Source of the DNA: Bin5 sp965221145
GTDB lineage: Bacteria > Chloroflexota > Anaerolineae > Caldilineales > Caldilineaceae
Assembly (NCBI GenBank): GCA_965221145.1
Contig: OZ244877.1
Coordinates: forward strand, 4,526,001 to 4,590,000
Length of the DNA stretch: 64,000 nt
Reading direction: 5' to 3'
Positions 1 to 7,509 of the stretch are shown one piece after another. The notes under the pieces were generated by a model that saw only the letters and a list, made by a program, of their open reading frames with translations, did not search any database and was not told the DNA's origin. Both the position numbers and the translations under genes were made by a program. Each line of letters begins with the position of its first letter. Position 1 is the first letter of the stretch.

Positions 1-233
1 TGCGCCAGACCGCTGAACAGCATTTCGCAAAGATGGGACTGCCGCTGCGTTGTCCGCCTCTCTTTCTCTGCACGGACAATGCCGCCATGATCGGCGCCGC
101 GGCCTATTACAGGCGCGCATATAGCCAAGCGGTAGCGCGTTCAACGCATCGCGAGCAATCTGCCGAGCCGCCCACGCGCGACGCCCTTGCCCTCGACGTA
201 TATGCGAATTTGTCTCTGACGGAAGCTGTGTAG
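1..233 (+). CDS. tsaD: tRNA N6-threonylcarbamoyladenosine transferase TsaD, 3' end
   Basis: Only the last 77 codons are in the window (frame from base 3). The residues FLCTDNAAMIGAAAYYR match the conserved C-terminal TsaD/Kae1 signature, in which the Asp and Asn contact metal and nucleotide. TsaD transfers the threonylcarbamoyl group to A37 of ANN-decoding tRNAs in the cytoplasm. After the conserved block there is a tail of about 45 residues. Bases 127-145 of this tail match the dispersed repeat also seen at 7496, 9058, 12052 and 30794, so part of the tail is probably repeat-derived. The identification is firm; the length of the native C-terminus is inferred. Confidence 0.88.
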   Translation, partial: RQTAEQHFAKMGLPLRCPPLFLCTDNAAMIGAAAYYRRAYSQAVARSTHREQSAEPPTRDALALDVYANLSLTEAV

Positions 234-275
234 CTGTGAACGACTTGGGGAGCAAGCATCTCGCCTGCGTTGCGT

Positions 276-1751
276 TTAACCGCTTGCAGGTGAATTGGCA
301 GCCTGAGAAGCGGGGTGCGCGTGCGCGTCTTCTTCCAATTCAACTCCTGGGAGCGAGGCGCCCCCTGGGTCCGTCTCGACTGCATCCGAAACGACCACCC
401 GTCGATAGATGCCGGCGCGCTGCGATTGTGTGACCGGGTGGCGTGCGCTGAAGGGGGGGTAGTTGAGCAGTTTGGCGTGCGTATAGCCGCCGATCAGCCG
501 CAGACTGGCGATCACCGGCGCAGCCAGAAACGCGCCCAATATCCCGCCCACACTCGCGCCCACCACCACGCCGCACACCACGACGACAGGATGCAGATGA
601 ACGCTCGTGCCGATCACGCGCGGCACGAGTAGCTGATACTCCAACTGTTGAATGACGAAGTAGACGCCGATGACAAGGAGAGCGAAGTTCAGATTGCTCA
701 GTTCGAGCGTGGAACTCCCCTGCGCCAGGGCGATGATCACTGCCGGGATCATCGCCAGAATCGGGCCGATATTGGGCAAAATCTCCAGCGCGCCGGCAAG
801 AATCGCCAGGATCAGCGCGCCTCGCATCCCCATCATGCTCAGCGAAGCATAGGTCGCCACACCGATCGATACAGAGAGAATGAGTTGCCCTCGAAAGAAG
901 GCGTTCCAGATGCCGCGCAACCGGCGCATCAACTCCACGCCCTCCGAATAATACTCAACCGGGAACAGCCCTTCCACATACCGCTGGATGCGGGGCGCGT
1001 CTTTCGTCAGATAGAGACTGATAAAGAAGAGAAGCAACAGGAACAGGACCGTACTGACGATGCTGCCAACAACCGTCAAGCTGAATGCCGCTGTGCTGCT
1101 CACCACATTTGTCGCTGTGCTCAGAAGCTGATTTACGTAATCCAGGATCTGCTGCGTGCCGGGGAGGAAGCGCTCCACCGCAATTTCATTGGCAAATGTC
1201 TGTTGGATCTGACCCACCACCCCCTCAAACGTGACATCGAGACCGAGGATCTTCCCACTGGTTGGAAGCTCCGCGACCGACTTTTGCAGAAAGAGCAGAA
1301 AGTTTTCAGTCGCCTTTGGCACATCAAAATAAAGCGCCCTAAGCTGGGACAGAAGAATAGGAATAAGCAGAACGGGCGCCAGAATTAACAGAACCAGGAA
1401 CAGCAGGTATAAGACGATCGTGCTCACGCTGCGGGGAATACGCAGCCGCTCACATAGATCGACAATCGGGATCAGGAAGTAGGAGACAAGCCCCGCCACG
1501 ATCAGAATCGGTAGTACCGGACGGCTGATCCAAAAGATGAGCGCGCCGAGGACAAGAAAAACGATCAGAACCGTTCTTTTGGTCGTGGTATCCCACACGG
1601 TGTTCGGCGTCAGAACTGCACCCGAATCTTGGGAAGCAGCATCTACCGCTGGCAACTGGGTCGTTTCATGTGGAGTGTTGGAAGGGTCGGGGCGCTGCAC
1701 TGAGGTGATATTCGACCCTTCCGCTGCGGATGGCGGTGTCATAGAATCCAT
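276..1751 (-). CDS. AI-2E family transporter (UPF0118 permease)
   Basis: A 491-residue protein with many hydrophobic segments: two close to the N-terminus (after TTKRTVL), another pair around VLYLLFLVLLIL, and a C-terminal group including GALEILPNIGPILAMIPAV. This is the layout of the AI-2E/TqsA-like permease family (PF01594). Family members export or import small molecules or act as Na+/H+ antiporters; the substrate cannot be told from sequence. The reading frame can be extended to a TTG at 1787, but the ATG at 1751 (MDSMTPPS) begins a more typical soluble N-terminal tail. The gene converges on tsaD and stands alone. Confidence 0.85.
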   Translation of the reverse strand: MDSMTPPSAAEGSNITSVQRPDPSNTPHETTQLPAVDAASQDSGAVLTPNTVWDTTTKRTVLIVFLVLGALIFWISRPVLPILIVAGLVSYFLIPIVDLCERLRIPRSVSTIVLYLLFLVLLILAPVLLIPILLSQLRALYFDVPKATENFLLFLQKSVAELPTSGKILGLDVTFEGVVGQIQQTFANEIAVERFLPGTQQILDYVNQLLSTATNVVSSTAAFSLTVVGSIVSTVLFLLLLFFISLYLTKDAPRIQRYVEGLFPVEYYSEGVELMRRLRGIWNAFFRGQLILSVSIGVATYASLSMMGMRGALILAILAGALEILPNIGPILAMIPAVIIALAQGSSTLELSNLNFALLVIGVYFVIQQLEYQLLVPRVIGTSVHLHPVVVVCGVVVGASVGGILGAFLAAPVIASLRLIGGYTHAKLLNYPPFSARHPVTQSQRAGIYRRVVVSDAVETDPGGASLPGVELEEDAHAHPASQAANSPASG

Positions 1752-1905
1752 CGTATGAAAGCGTATTCCCCCGTCCCCCTCGCGCAAAAGCGGGGAACAG
1801 TCTCGCCTGTAGAAGGAAACAGAACGCGATTCTTATGCCATTATAAAGGAGAAAACACGCCCGCGCCCGTATAGTTGCGCGCTAACTGCGTTGGGTGCTG
1901 GTTTT

Positions 1906-3471
1906 TCAGTCCAGCCCCAGCGATGCGTATTCCCACTCCGTCACCGGCGTAAACCGGGATGGGTCCAGATCAGCTGCCGGGCCAAAAGGCGCTGCCGTGA
2001 CGCTGCCCACGTCGACGGAGCCGTTCGCTACGGCCAGCGTTGGAAAGCGCCTGCCGCCCGGGGTCGTGTGCGGGCGGTAGAGGTCGGCGTGGGCAGCCAG
2101 CATCTGCGCCTGCACGTCCTCCGGCAGCATCGACAGACCGGCGAAGTAGTGATGCCCGTTGCGCTCGGCGTGCTTGATGCCCAGCGTCGCCAGCACGGCC
2201 AAGTCCTCCAGCAGAGCCACCGGCCCCAGATTACACAGGTCCTCGCCGCTGATGATGCGCAACGCGCCCGGCTCTTGCCGCTGGCGGTGGCGGATGAGGC
2301 AGGTGTTGGCGATGCCTTTGAAGACGCCTTTACAGTTCTTGTGACTGGTGCCTACGTAACCGCTTTCCAGGGCGGTGAGCGCGCTGGAAAGCTCGCCATC
2401 GGATTCGTCAATGATGATCGGTGGCCGTTGGCGCCAGGCGCGCAGGGCCGCGCCCACCTCCTGGCTCAGGGCGATATCGCGGTGGAAGGGCTGCTCGACG
2501 AAAAGCAGCCGCTGCAGGAAGCTGCGCAGGGCCGGGTCGGCGCTCAACCCTTCCCACAGGGCGCGAAAATCGGCAACGTTGTGATAGGTCTCGTTGCCGT
2601 CGAGCGTGTGCCGGTAATCGACATTGCGCGCGTCCAGCAGCGCGGCGATACGTTGCAACCGCGCCCTGTCCGCGTCGATGTCACCGCCAATTTTGATCTT
2701 GAAATGGGTCAACCCGTAGGCCCGAATCGACGCGTCCAGCGATTGGGGCAGCCCATCATCGACCTGATCGGCGGGCGGGATATCGTCGTCGCTGAGAGGA
2801 TCGATCAGGCCGACCGTATGACGAACGATGATCCGCTCCAGAGGCTTTGCCGGCAGCAGATCCGCCGGTGTATGCCCGGCCAGTTCCGGCCGCAGATCGT
2901 GCAGGCGCATCCCCAGGCTGTTGGCGCGCATGGCCTGGGCGAAGGTCGTGCGCGTAGCCCGGCAGAAGCCATCGATGATCGCCCGCTCCACCAGGGAAAC
3001 GCCGAAGGCCCACAACAGTGGCGGGTAGGGTTTAATGCGCCCCTGCTCGGAAGGGGCGCGGTGTTCAATGCGCCCCTGCTCGGAAGGGGCGCGGTGTTCA
3101 ATGCGCCCCTGCTCGGAAGAGGCGCGGTGTCCCATGCCCGCGGCCCAAGTCTGCTGGGCCTGGTAGGTGGCCTGCCACAGGTCGAAGACCGAGTCCGCCG
3201 CGCCCGCGTCCTGGGCATGGCGGCAGGCCGCCTGCACTACGTCAAGCATCTCGGCGATGTCCTGCTCCGTTGACGAATCGGGTATCTTGGTAAACCATTT
3301 GGGCGCCAGACCCTCGGCCGCGATCCCGTCCGCCTGTCTGCCGTCGGCGTCAACCCGCACGCGCAGAAAGAGGTGCGGCAGCGCGGTCATGGTGACGATG
3401 CCATAGCGGAAGGGCATGCGGTTGCGCATGTTGAGGATGTGGAGATCAAAGTTGAGCAGGCGGATCGGCAT
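1906..3471 (-). CDS. Enolase-superfamily (mandelate racemase/muconate-lactonizing type) protein
   Basis: A 521-residue protein with an MR/MLE barrel. Visible catalytic elements in order are FKIKIGG (KxK general base), LDGNETYHN (metal Asp), VEQPFHRDI (metal Glu), IDESDGE (third acidic ligand) and TSHKNCKG (lysine of the opposite face). Such enzymes abstract an alpha-proton from a carboxylate, as in acid-sugar dehydratases or epimerases; the substrate is unknown. The protein is longer than usual (family 370-440 aa), partly because of three tandem 11-residue units (about residues 115-147, consensus EHRAPSEQGRI) encoded by the 33-bp repeats at 3031-3129. GGGGAAAA precedes the ATG at 3471 by a good Shine-Dalgarno distance. 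Confidence 0.85.
   Translation of the reverse strand: MPIRLLNFDLHILNMRNRMPFRYGIVTMTALPHLFLRVRVDADGRQADGIAAEGLAPKWFTKIPDSSTEQDIAEMLDVVQAACRHAQDAGAADSVFDLWQATYQAQQTWAAGMGHRASSEQGRIEHRAPSEQGRIEHRAPSEQGRIKPYPPLLWAFGVSLVERAIIDGFCRATRTTFAQAMRANSLGMRLHDLRPELAGHTPADLLPAKPLERIIVRHTVGLIDPLSDDDIPPADQVDDGLPQSLDASIRAYGLTHFKIKIGGDIDADRARLQRIAALLDARNVDYRHTLDGNETYHNVADFRALWEGLSADPALRSFLQRLLFVEQPFHRDIALSQEVGAALRAWRQRPPIIIDESDGELSSALTALESGYVGTSHKNCKGVFKGIANTCLIRHRQRQEPGALRIISGEDLCNLGPVALLEDLAVLATLGIKHAERNGHHYFAGLSMLPEDVQAQMLAAHADLYRPHTTPGGRRFPTLAVANGSVDVGSVTAAPFGPAADLDPSRFTPVTEWEYASLGLD
3031..3129 (+). repeat. Three tandem 33-bp palindromic repeats inside a coding gene
   Basis: Three head-to-tail units (3031-3063, 3064-3096, 3097-3129) differ at only two or three positions. 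Each starts TTCAATGCGC (TTTAATGCGC in unit 1) and contains the hairpin arms GCGCCCC / GGGGCGC around a short loop. 33 bp is 11 codons, so the array keeps the enolase-superfamily gene in frame. A degenerate copy lies at 25245-25274. Confidence 0.9.
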
Positions 3472-3558
3472 CGTTCGTTTTCCCCGGTGTCTGTGTTTGG
3501 CGTGCCCGCCGACACCGAAGAGAAGGAGAAGGAGCGGAGGCGGGACAGGCCAAATTAA

Positions 3559-3645
3559 GTGACTGTCCGCAAATAACGTAGCGATTTCAATCGAGTTCAG
3601 ACTGATTTGTCGAACAAAACCGCTGAATTGAAAACGGACAGTTAC
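3559..3645. mobile_element. 87-bp MITE-like element with TAA target duplication
   Basis: Inverted termini GTGACTGTCCG (3559-3569) and CGGACAGTTAC (3635-3645) match at 10 of 11 positions, and the element is flanked by direct TAA copies (3556-3558, 3646-3648). It encodes nothing. It lies between the enolase-superfamily gene and the sugar isomerase gene. A three-base TNA duplication is typical of IS5-group transposases, which is an inference about the mobilising enzyme. Confidence 0.6.
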
Positions 3646-3705
3646 TAAGGGTGGATTGCGGTTGTCGCTGGCTTACGCAATCGGAGCGCGAACAGCGTCT
3701 CCTCC

Positions 3706-4506
3706 TTACGCCAGCGCGCGCTCATAGCCGCGCATCGTCGCAATCTCTCGCGGCAGGTGAACGTCCGGCGGCTCCCAGTCGATCCATTCGCCGCTGAGAT
3801 ATCCGTCGTAGCCGCCGCCGCGCAGCAGTTCCAGCACCAGTTTGTGATCGACATCCCCCGTGCCGAAGGCCGTATAGTCCGGGCGATCCGGCGAGAGAAA
3901 AAGGTCGTGCATATGGACGTGGCGGATCCACTGCCGCAGGGTGTGATAGGAGTCCGCCAGGGTCCAGCCCGCTTGGCGCAGTGGATGCGCGGCATCCCAA
4001 TTTACGCCAATCGCCGGGTGGTCCACCCGTTCCATCACCGCGGCGACATCCTGGGGATTGCACCAGTCGTCATGAGTTTCCAGGCAGACGACGACGCCGC
4101 GCGCGGCGGCTCGATCCGCCAGGCGCTTGAGGGCGTCCGTCACCCCGTCGATGGCCGATTCCCGGCTTATGCCGGCGGGGATCCGTCCGCCGAAGACGCG
4201 CAGCGCGGGCGCGCCGATCTCCGCGGCCAGGTCGATGTACTGGAGCGATTCGGCCACCTGTGCATCCCGGCTTGCGGGATCGGCAAAGCGGGCGCCCGAG
4301 GCCAGACAGCAGATGGCGATGCCGGCCTCAGCCGCCTGCTCGCGGAAGGAGGCTCGCTGCTGCGCCGACGCCTCCAACTCCACCCCGTGGTTCTGGTTGC
4401 CGGCGGCCCGCGGCTCGATGCCATCGTAGCCGTACTGCGCGGCCAGCGCCAGCATCTCCGTGAAGGTGGCCTGCGGGCAGGAAAAACTCATAAATGCGTA
4501 GTTCAT
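3706..4506 (-). CDS. Sugar phosphate isomerase/epimerase family (xylose isomerase-like TIM barrel)
   Basis: A 266-residue protein of the AP-endonuclease-2/xylose-isomerase-like fold. Characteristic pieces include YDGIEPRAAGNQNHGVE near the N-terminus, VVCLETHDDW (metal Glu and His), IGVNWDAAHP (metal Asp and His) and a C-terminal GEWIDWE. Members isomerise or epimerise ketoses or act on inositol derivatives; the substrate is not predictable. I chose the ATG at 4506 (MNYAFMSFSCPQ) because GAAAGG precedes it and the 53 upstream in-frame residues have no family character. The gene is transcribed away from the DarG-like gene; together with the upstream enolase-superfamily gene it suggests sugar-acid catabolism. 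Confidence 0.8.
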   Translation of the reverse strand: MNYAFMSFSCPQATFTEMLALAAQYGYDGIEPRAAGNQNHGVELEASAQQRASFREQAAEAGIAICCLASGARFADPASRDAQVAESLQYIDLAAEIGAPALRVFGGRIPAGISRESAIDGVTDALKRLADRAAARGVVVCLETHDDWCNPQDVAAVMERVDHPAIGVNWDAAHPLRQAGWTLADSYHTLRQWIRHVHMHDLFLSPDRPDYTAFGTGDVDHKLVLELLRGGGYDGYLSGEWIDWEPPDVHLPREIATMRGYERALA

Positions 4507-4588
4507 TATGTGCCATTGCCTTTCAGAAATTTGAGAAATCCGGGAGAACCATACTGGATGCCAGAGCGCCGTACAAATCTGAACGCAC

Positions 4589-4619
4589 TTACAATGACGG
4601 GTGGGGCATGTAGTATAAT
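4589..4619 (+). promoter_or_regulatory. Candidate promoter for the DarG-like gene
   Basis: A perfect -10 hexamer TATAAT (4614-4619) lies 51 bases before the ATG at 4670. The -35 is weak (TTACAA at 4589-4594, 19-base spacer). GGGGGC about 8 bases before the ATG is the ribosome site. Confidence 0.4.
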
Positions 4620-4669
4620 GACGTTGAACCCGCAGATATGCAAAGATCCTGAACACTGGGGGCAACAGA

Positions 4670-5590
4670 ATGATTCTGTATGTTCAAGGAGATATATTTC
4701 AGTCTCCGGCACAGGTGTTGGTCAATACCGTGAATACGGTTGGCGTTATGGGTAAAGGCGTTGCATTACAGTTCAAGCGCCACTTCCCAGAGATGTATAC
4801 GAAGTACCGTGATCTGTGTGAAAAGGGAGATTTCAACGTCGGGAGTTTATGGTTATACAAGACACCGAATAAGTGGGTGTTGAATTTCCCAACCAAAAGA
4901 CACTGGCGACATCCTTCAAAAATAGAATATGTCGAAAGTGGGATGAGGAAATTCGTTGAGACACATTCAAGCATGGGAATCCACAGCATTGCGTTCCCAC
5001 CCTTGGGTTGTGGCAATGGGCAACTGGATTTCCGCTCACAAGTGCAGCCGCTCATGGAGAAATATCTTCAACCCCTGCCGATTGAGGTATTCGTTTACCC
5101 TGAGCGAGATAATGCTTTTGTGGAGCACCTGAAACCTGGAGAGATGAGTGACTGGCTGCGTACAGAACCACAGAGTCTGCTATTTAGCGAAGTGTGGGAA
5201 AATATTGAGTTAATTCTGGAAGACAAAAGTGAATTTAGAACGACAGCAAAGAAAAAGCCTTTTTCAGCGTATGTCTCTAACGATCCGCTTGGTATACGCG
5301 TCGTAGCGGCGGAACGGAAATATATGGTTTCATACGATCAACTGTCATCGCTGTGGCAGCAGTTACGGACATACGGATTCTCAATGCGCCATATTGCCCC
5401 CGGGATCGATCGTCGGGTTTCCTATGTTCTTTCAATTTTCGCTGAACTTGAATACGTTACTCCGGTTTACCTGGCAGACGACTACAGCAAGTATGGCTCC
5501 GCGTCAGTGATTGGTTTGCAGATCTTGCCGTCAGCTTTCGTGCGGCGTACTGACAATGCCGATGTGGTTCAACAGTTGAGCCTATTTTAG
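4670..5590 (+). CDS. DarG-like macrodomain antitoxin (DNA ADP-ribosylglycohydrolase)
   Basis: A 306-residue protein. Residues 1-155 are a macrodomain close to the DarG type: VQGDIF, VNTVNTVGVMGKGVALQFK, the INFPTKRHW-like block (here LNFPTKRHWRHPSKIEYVE) and FPPLGCGNGQLDF. DarG removes ADP-ribose that the toxin DarT places on thymidine in single-stranded DNA, and its C-terminal domain binds the toxin. Residues 175-306 form a separate domain (YDQLSSLWQQLRTYGF...RVSYVLSIFAELEYV) consistent with a toxin-binding or winged-helix role, which is inferred. Only a 5' fragment of a DarT-like reading frame follows 25 bases downstream, so the antitoxin seems orphaned. Confidence 0.82.
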   Translation: MILYVQGDIFQSPAQVLVNTVNTVGVMGKGVALQFKRHFPEMYTKYRDLCEKGDFNVGSLWLYKTPNKWVLNFPTKRHWRHPSKIEYVESGMRKFVETHSSMGIHSIAFPPLGCGNGQLDFRSQVQPLMEKYLQPLPIEVFVYPERDNAFVEHLKPGEMSDWLRTEPQSLLFSEVWENIELILEDKSEFRTTAKKKPFSAYVSNDPLGIRVVAAERKYMVSYDQLSSLWQQLRTYGFSMRHIAPGIDRRVSYVLSIFAELEYVTPVYLADDYSKYGSASVIGLQILPSAFVRRTDNADVVQQLSLF

Positions 5591-5615
5591 AACTACCTGG
5601 CAGTGAGCAGAACAC

Positions 5616-5741
5616 GTGAAGAGTGATGCTGATCAGATTAGAACCGTTCTCGACAATCTATCCAAGATGGATTGGCTCGCGCGGACTGAACGCCGTTGGT
5701 GGCCCAGTTTTTTATGTCACTACACCGATGCGAAAACAGGC
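5616..5741 (+). pseudogene. Truncated DarT-like toxin gene (5' remnant)
   Basis: Reading from GTG 5616 (or ATG 5667) the frame gives a short N-terminal piece ending MDWLARTERRWWPSFLCHYTDAK. This resembles the beginning of DarT-type ADP-ribosyltransferases, where an F(L/I)xHYTD strand opens the NAD-binding fold. Family similarity stops near base 5735, where the sequence becomes the reverse strand of a Gfo/Idh/MocA gene. It directly follows the DarG-like gene on the same strand, as expected for a TA operon. The catalytic part is absent, so no toxin is made. Assignment rests on a short stretch plus context. Confidence 0.55.
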
Positions 5742-5996
5742 CGGCAGCGCCAGGACGACAGCCTCTACCCGTGCATCAGCCAGCAACGCTGCGCCATCAC
5801 TGTAGATCGTCTCCAGCGCATGGGCCGCGGCGATCTTCTCCGCCAATTTCCGCCGCACATCGGCGACGGCCACCAACTCGATCTGGTCGGAGGCGGCGGC
5901 CGCCTGCGCGTGGACGGCGCCGATCGTGCCACAGCCGACAATGCCGATTCGCAAAGGGTTTGTCCGCCCCTCCTGCGGTGATCGTTGCACGCTCAT
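5712..5996 (-). pseudogene. Gfo/Idh/MocA oxidoreductase, N-terminal remnant
   Basis: From the ATG at 5996 (MSVQRSPQEGRTNPLR) the frame encodes a Rossmann N-terminus with IGIVGCGTIGAVHA (GxGxxG NAD site) and VVLALPA, then runs into unrelated codons (CFRIGVVT) and a stop at 5712. An intact family member has about 330-380 residues; only about 85 remain. The break coincides with the break of the opposing DarT-like fragment, so one deletion or rearrangement joined the two. The enzyme would have been an NAD(P)-dependent sugar or inositol dehydrogenase, fitting the neighbouring carbohydrate genes. Confidence 0.8.
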
Positions 5997-6126
5997 CTCT
6001 CTGTCTTGCCTCGCGACGGGAAAGTTCGGACCGGGATCTCCCATCCCCCTCAAGCGGGGTGGGTGCCTCTCTTCTGCTGACTTTGCGTATTGGGTGGACG
6101 CTCGTCTGGCAACTGAAAACGAAAAA

Positions 6127-7473
6127 CTATAAACTGCGGTGACAGTGCAGCCCCAGCGCCGGGCCAAGCACCGCCGTCGTCATGCCGGCGTGGTTTTCGC
6201 GGCCATGACCGCGGGCGACGGCGCTGACCGAGCGCGCCGAGCAGCCGTGGTCACGACCGTCCGCGAACGCTGCCCGCGCCAAAAGAAAGTAGGTGCGGGC
6301 CAGGTCCACGGCGCGCGTTTGCAACGCGCTGTCGCCCTGAATTTCCGCGGCCACCGCCAGTGTGATCGGGTTGTGGCGTCGCTCGCGGCCGTCTTCCAGC
6401 CAGCGGGGCGCGTCGGAGCGCTTGCCCACGCCCGATTCCCGCCGGGCGGGGCGCTTGAACTCCGTGTCCAGGGTGACCTTTGTAATGTCGAAGGGTTCGA
6501 GCGCGTTCACAGCGTCCAGCACCGTCCCGTCATAGCGCCCGTCGCCCGTCCAGCGGCGATAGGCCCGCACTGCATCCGCGGCCGCGCCGGCATCGGCGTC
6601 GGTCAGTTGAGTCGCCAGCGGCTCCAGGAGCCGTTCGGCCGCCCGTCGAAAGCGCAGTTCGCCGGTCTCCCGCCACAGGCGCAGGAATGTATTGATGGCG
6701 TCAGAGCCGAGCAGATTCTCCGCCCGATCCACCTCTGACTGCAGGTCGGGAGCTTCGCCCATGAAGGAGTAATAGAGCGCCTCGTCGTCATCGCTGAACT
6801 GGTACACAATGTCGTCGGCTGTCAGGGCAATCGGCAGCGCATCCCCCGCCAGGATTGCATCGGCCCACTCCCCCGCATAGGCCGCTGCCAACTCGATATA
6901 AAGATTTTGGATTGTCGCCGTCTCCGGGTTCGACGCCGCCAGCAAGCAGATGTTGACGCAGCGCAGATGGTCCGGCGAATTGAGCGCCATGCCCGGCTCT
7001 TTGCCGTCCGCGCCGAAGAAGAGTGAGTGGAAACGCCGTCTGTCCCAATCGAACCAGTCCGGCGTCCCGGTTGACCAGTTTCCCATGTGTTCGGCGACAT
7101 CATCCAACTGGCGGGCCGTCTCCTGATCGTGCGGCAGGAGCCGTTGCAGCGCCCCCAGGAACAGTTCATAGTGCTCCGTGCCGTGGTGCGCCTCCTGCAT
7201 ACGCCAGTAGCCATGCCGCCACTGCTGCGTCTGTGTGAAATGATCGTGGATGCGATCGCGCGTCTGTTGCAGAAAGCGCAGGATGCGTTCGTCCGCATCC
7301 GCATGCAGCAGTGGCTCCCAACCGGTGGTGTAGGTGCCCTGATCATGGACATCGGTGGGCGGCTCGTCCGCGTAGCGGTTGATGGCTTCGTATGCCCAAC
7401 GGCGCGCATCATCCAGGAAACGCTGGCATGCGTGGGGCAGGTCGTGGGAGGGTTCGATTCGACGACTGTGCAT
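6127..7473 (-). CDS. Uncharacterised protein, probable alpha/alpha-toroid carbohydrate-active type
   Basis: A 448-residue soluble protein without signal peptide. It is rich in aromatic and acidic residues with repeated helical segments (HDLPHACQRFLDDARRWAYEAINRY, YGEW-like AAAYAGEWADAILAG, INTFLRLWRETGELRFRRAAERLLEPL), a pattern seen in six-hairpin glycosidase or heparinase-like toroids. I do not recognise a named family. It lies 36 bases downstream of the GH29 fucosidase on the same strand, probably in one operon, which supports a role in glycan breakdown; that is inference. The last about 20 residues are low-complexity. A repeat copy (7496-7514) sits just before its ATG, in place of a clear ribosome site. 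Confidence 0.6.
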   Translation of the reverse strand: MHSRRIEPSHDLPHACQRFLDDARRWAYEAINRYADEPPTDVHDQGTYTTGWEPLLHADADERILRFLQQTRDRIHDHFTQTQQWRHGYWRMQEAHHGTEHYELFLGALQRLLPHDQETARQLDDVAEHMGNWSTGTPDWFDWDRRRFHSLFFGADGKEPGMALNSPDHLRCVNICLLAASNPETATIQNLYIELAAAYAGEWADAILAGDALPIALTADDIVYQFSDDDEALYYSFMGEAPDLQSEVDRAENLLGSDAINTFLRLWRETGELRFRRAAERLLEPLATQLTDADAGAAADAVRAYRRWTGDGRYDGTVLDAVNALEPFDITKVTLDTEFKRPARRESGVGKRSDAPRWLEDGRERRHNPITLAVAAEIQGDSALQTRAVDLARTYFLLARAAFADGRDHGCSARSVSAVARGHGRENHAGMTTAVLGPALGLHCHRSL

Positions 7474-7509
7474 TTTCGGCGCTCACATAGCTCGGGAGCG
7501 GTAGCGCAT

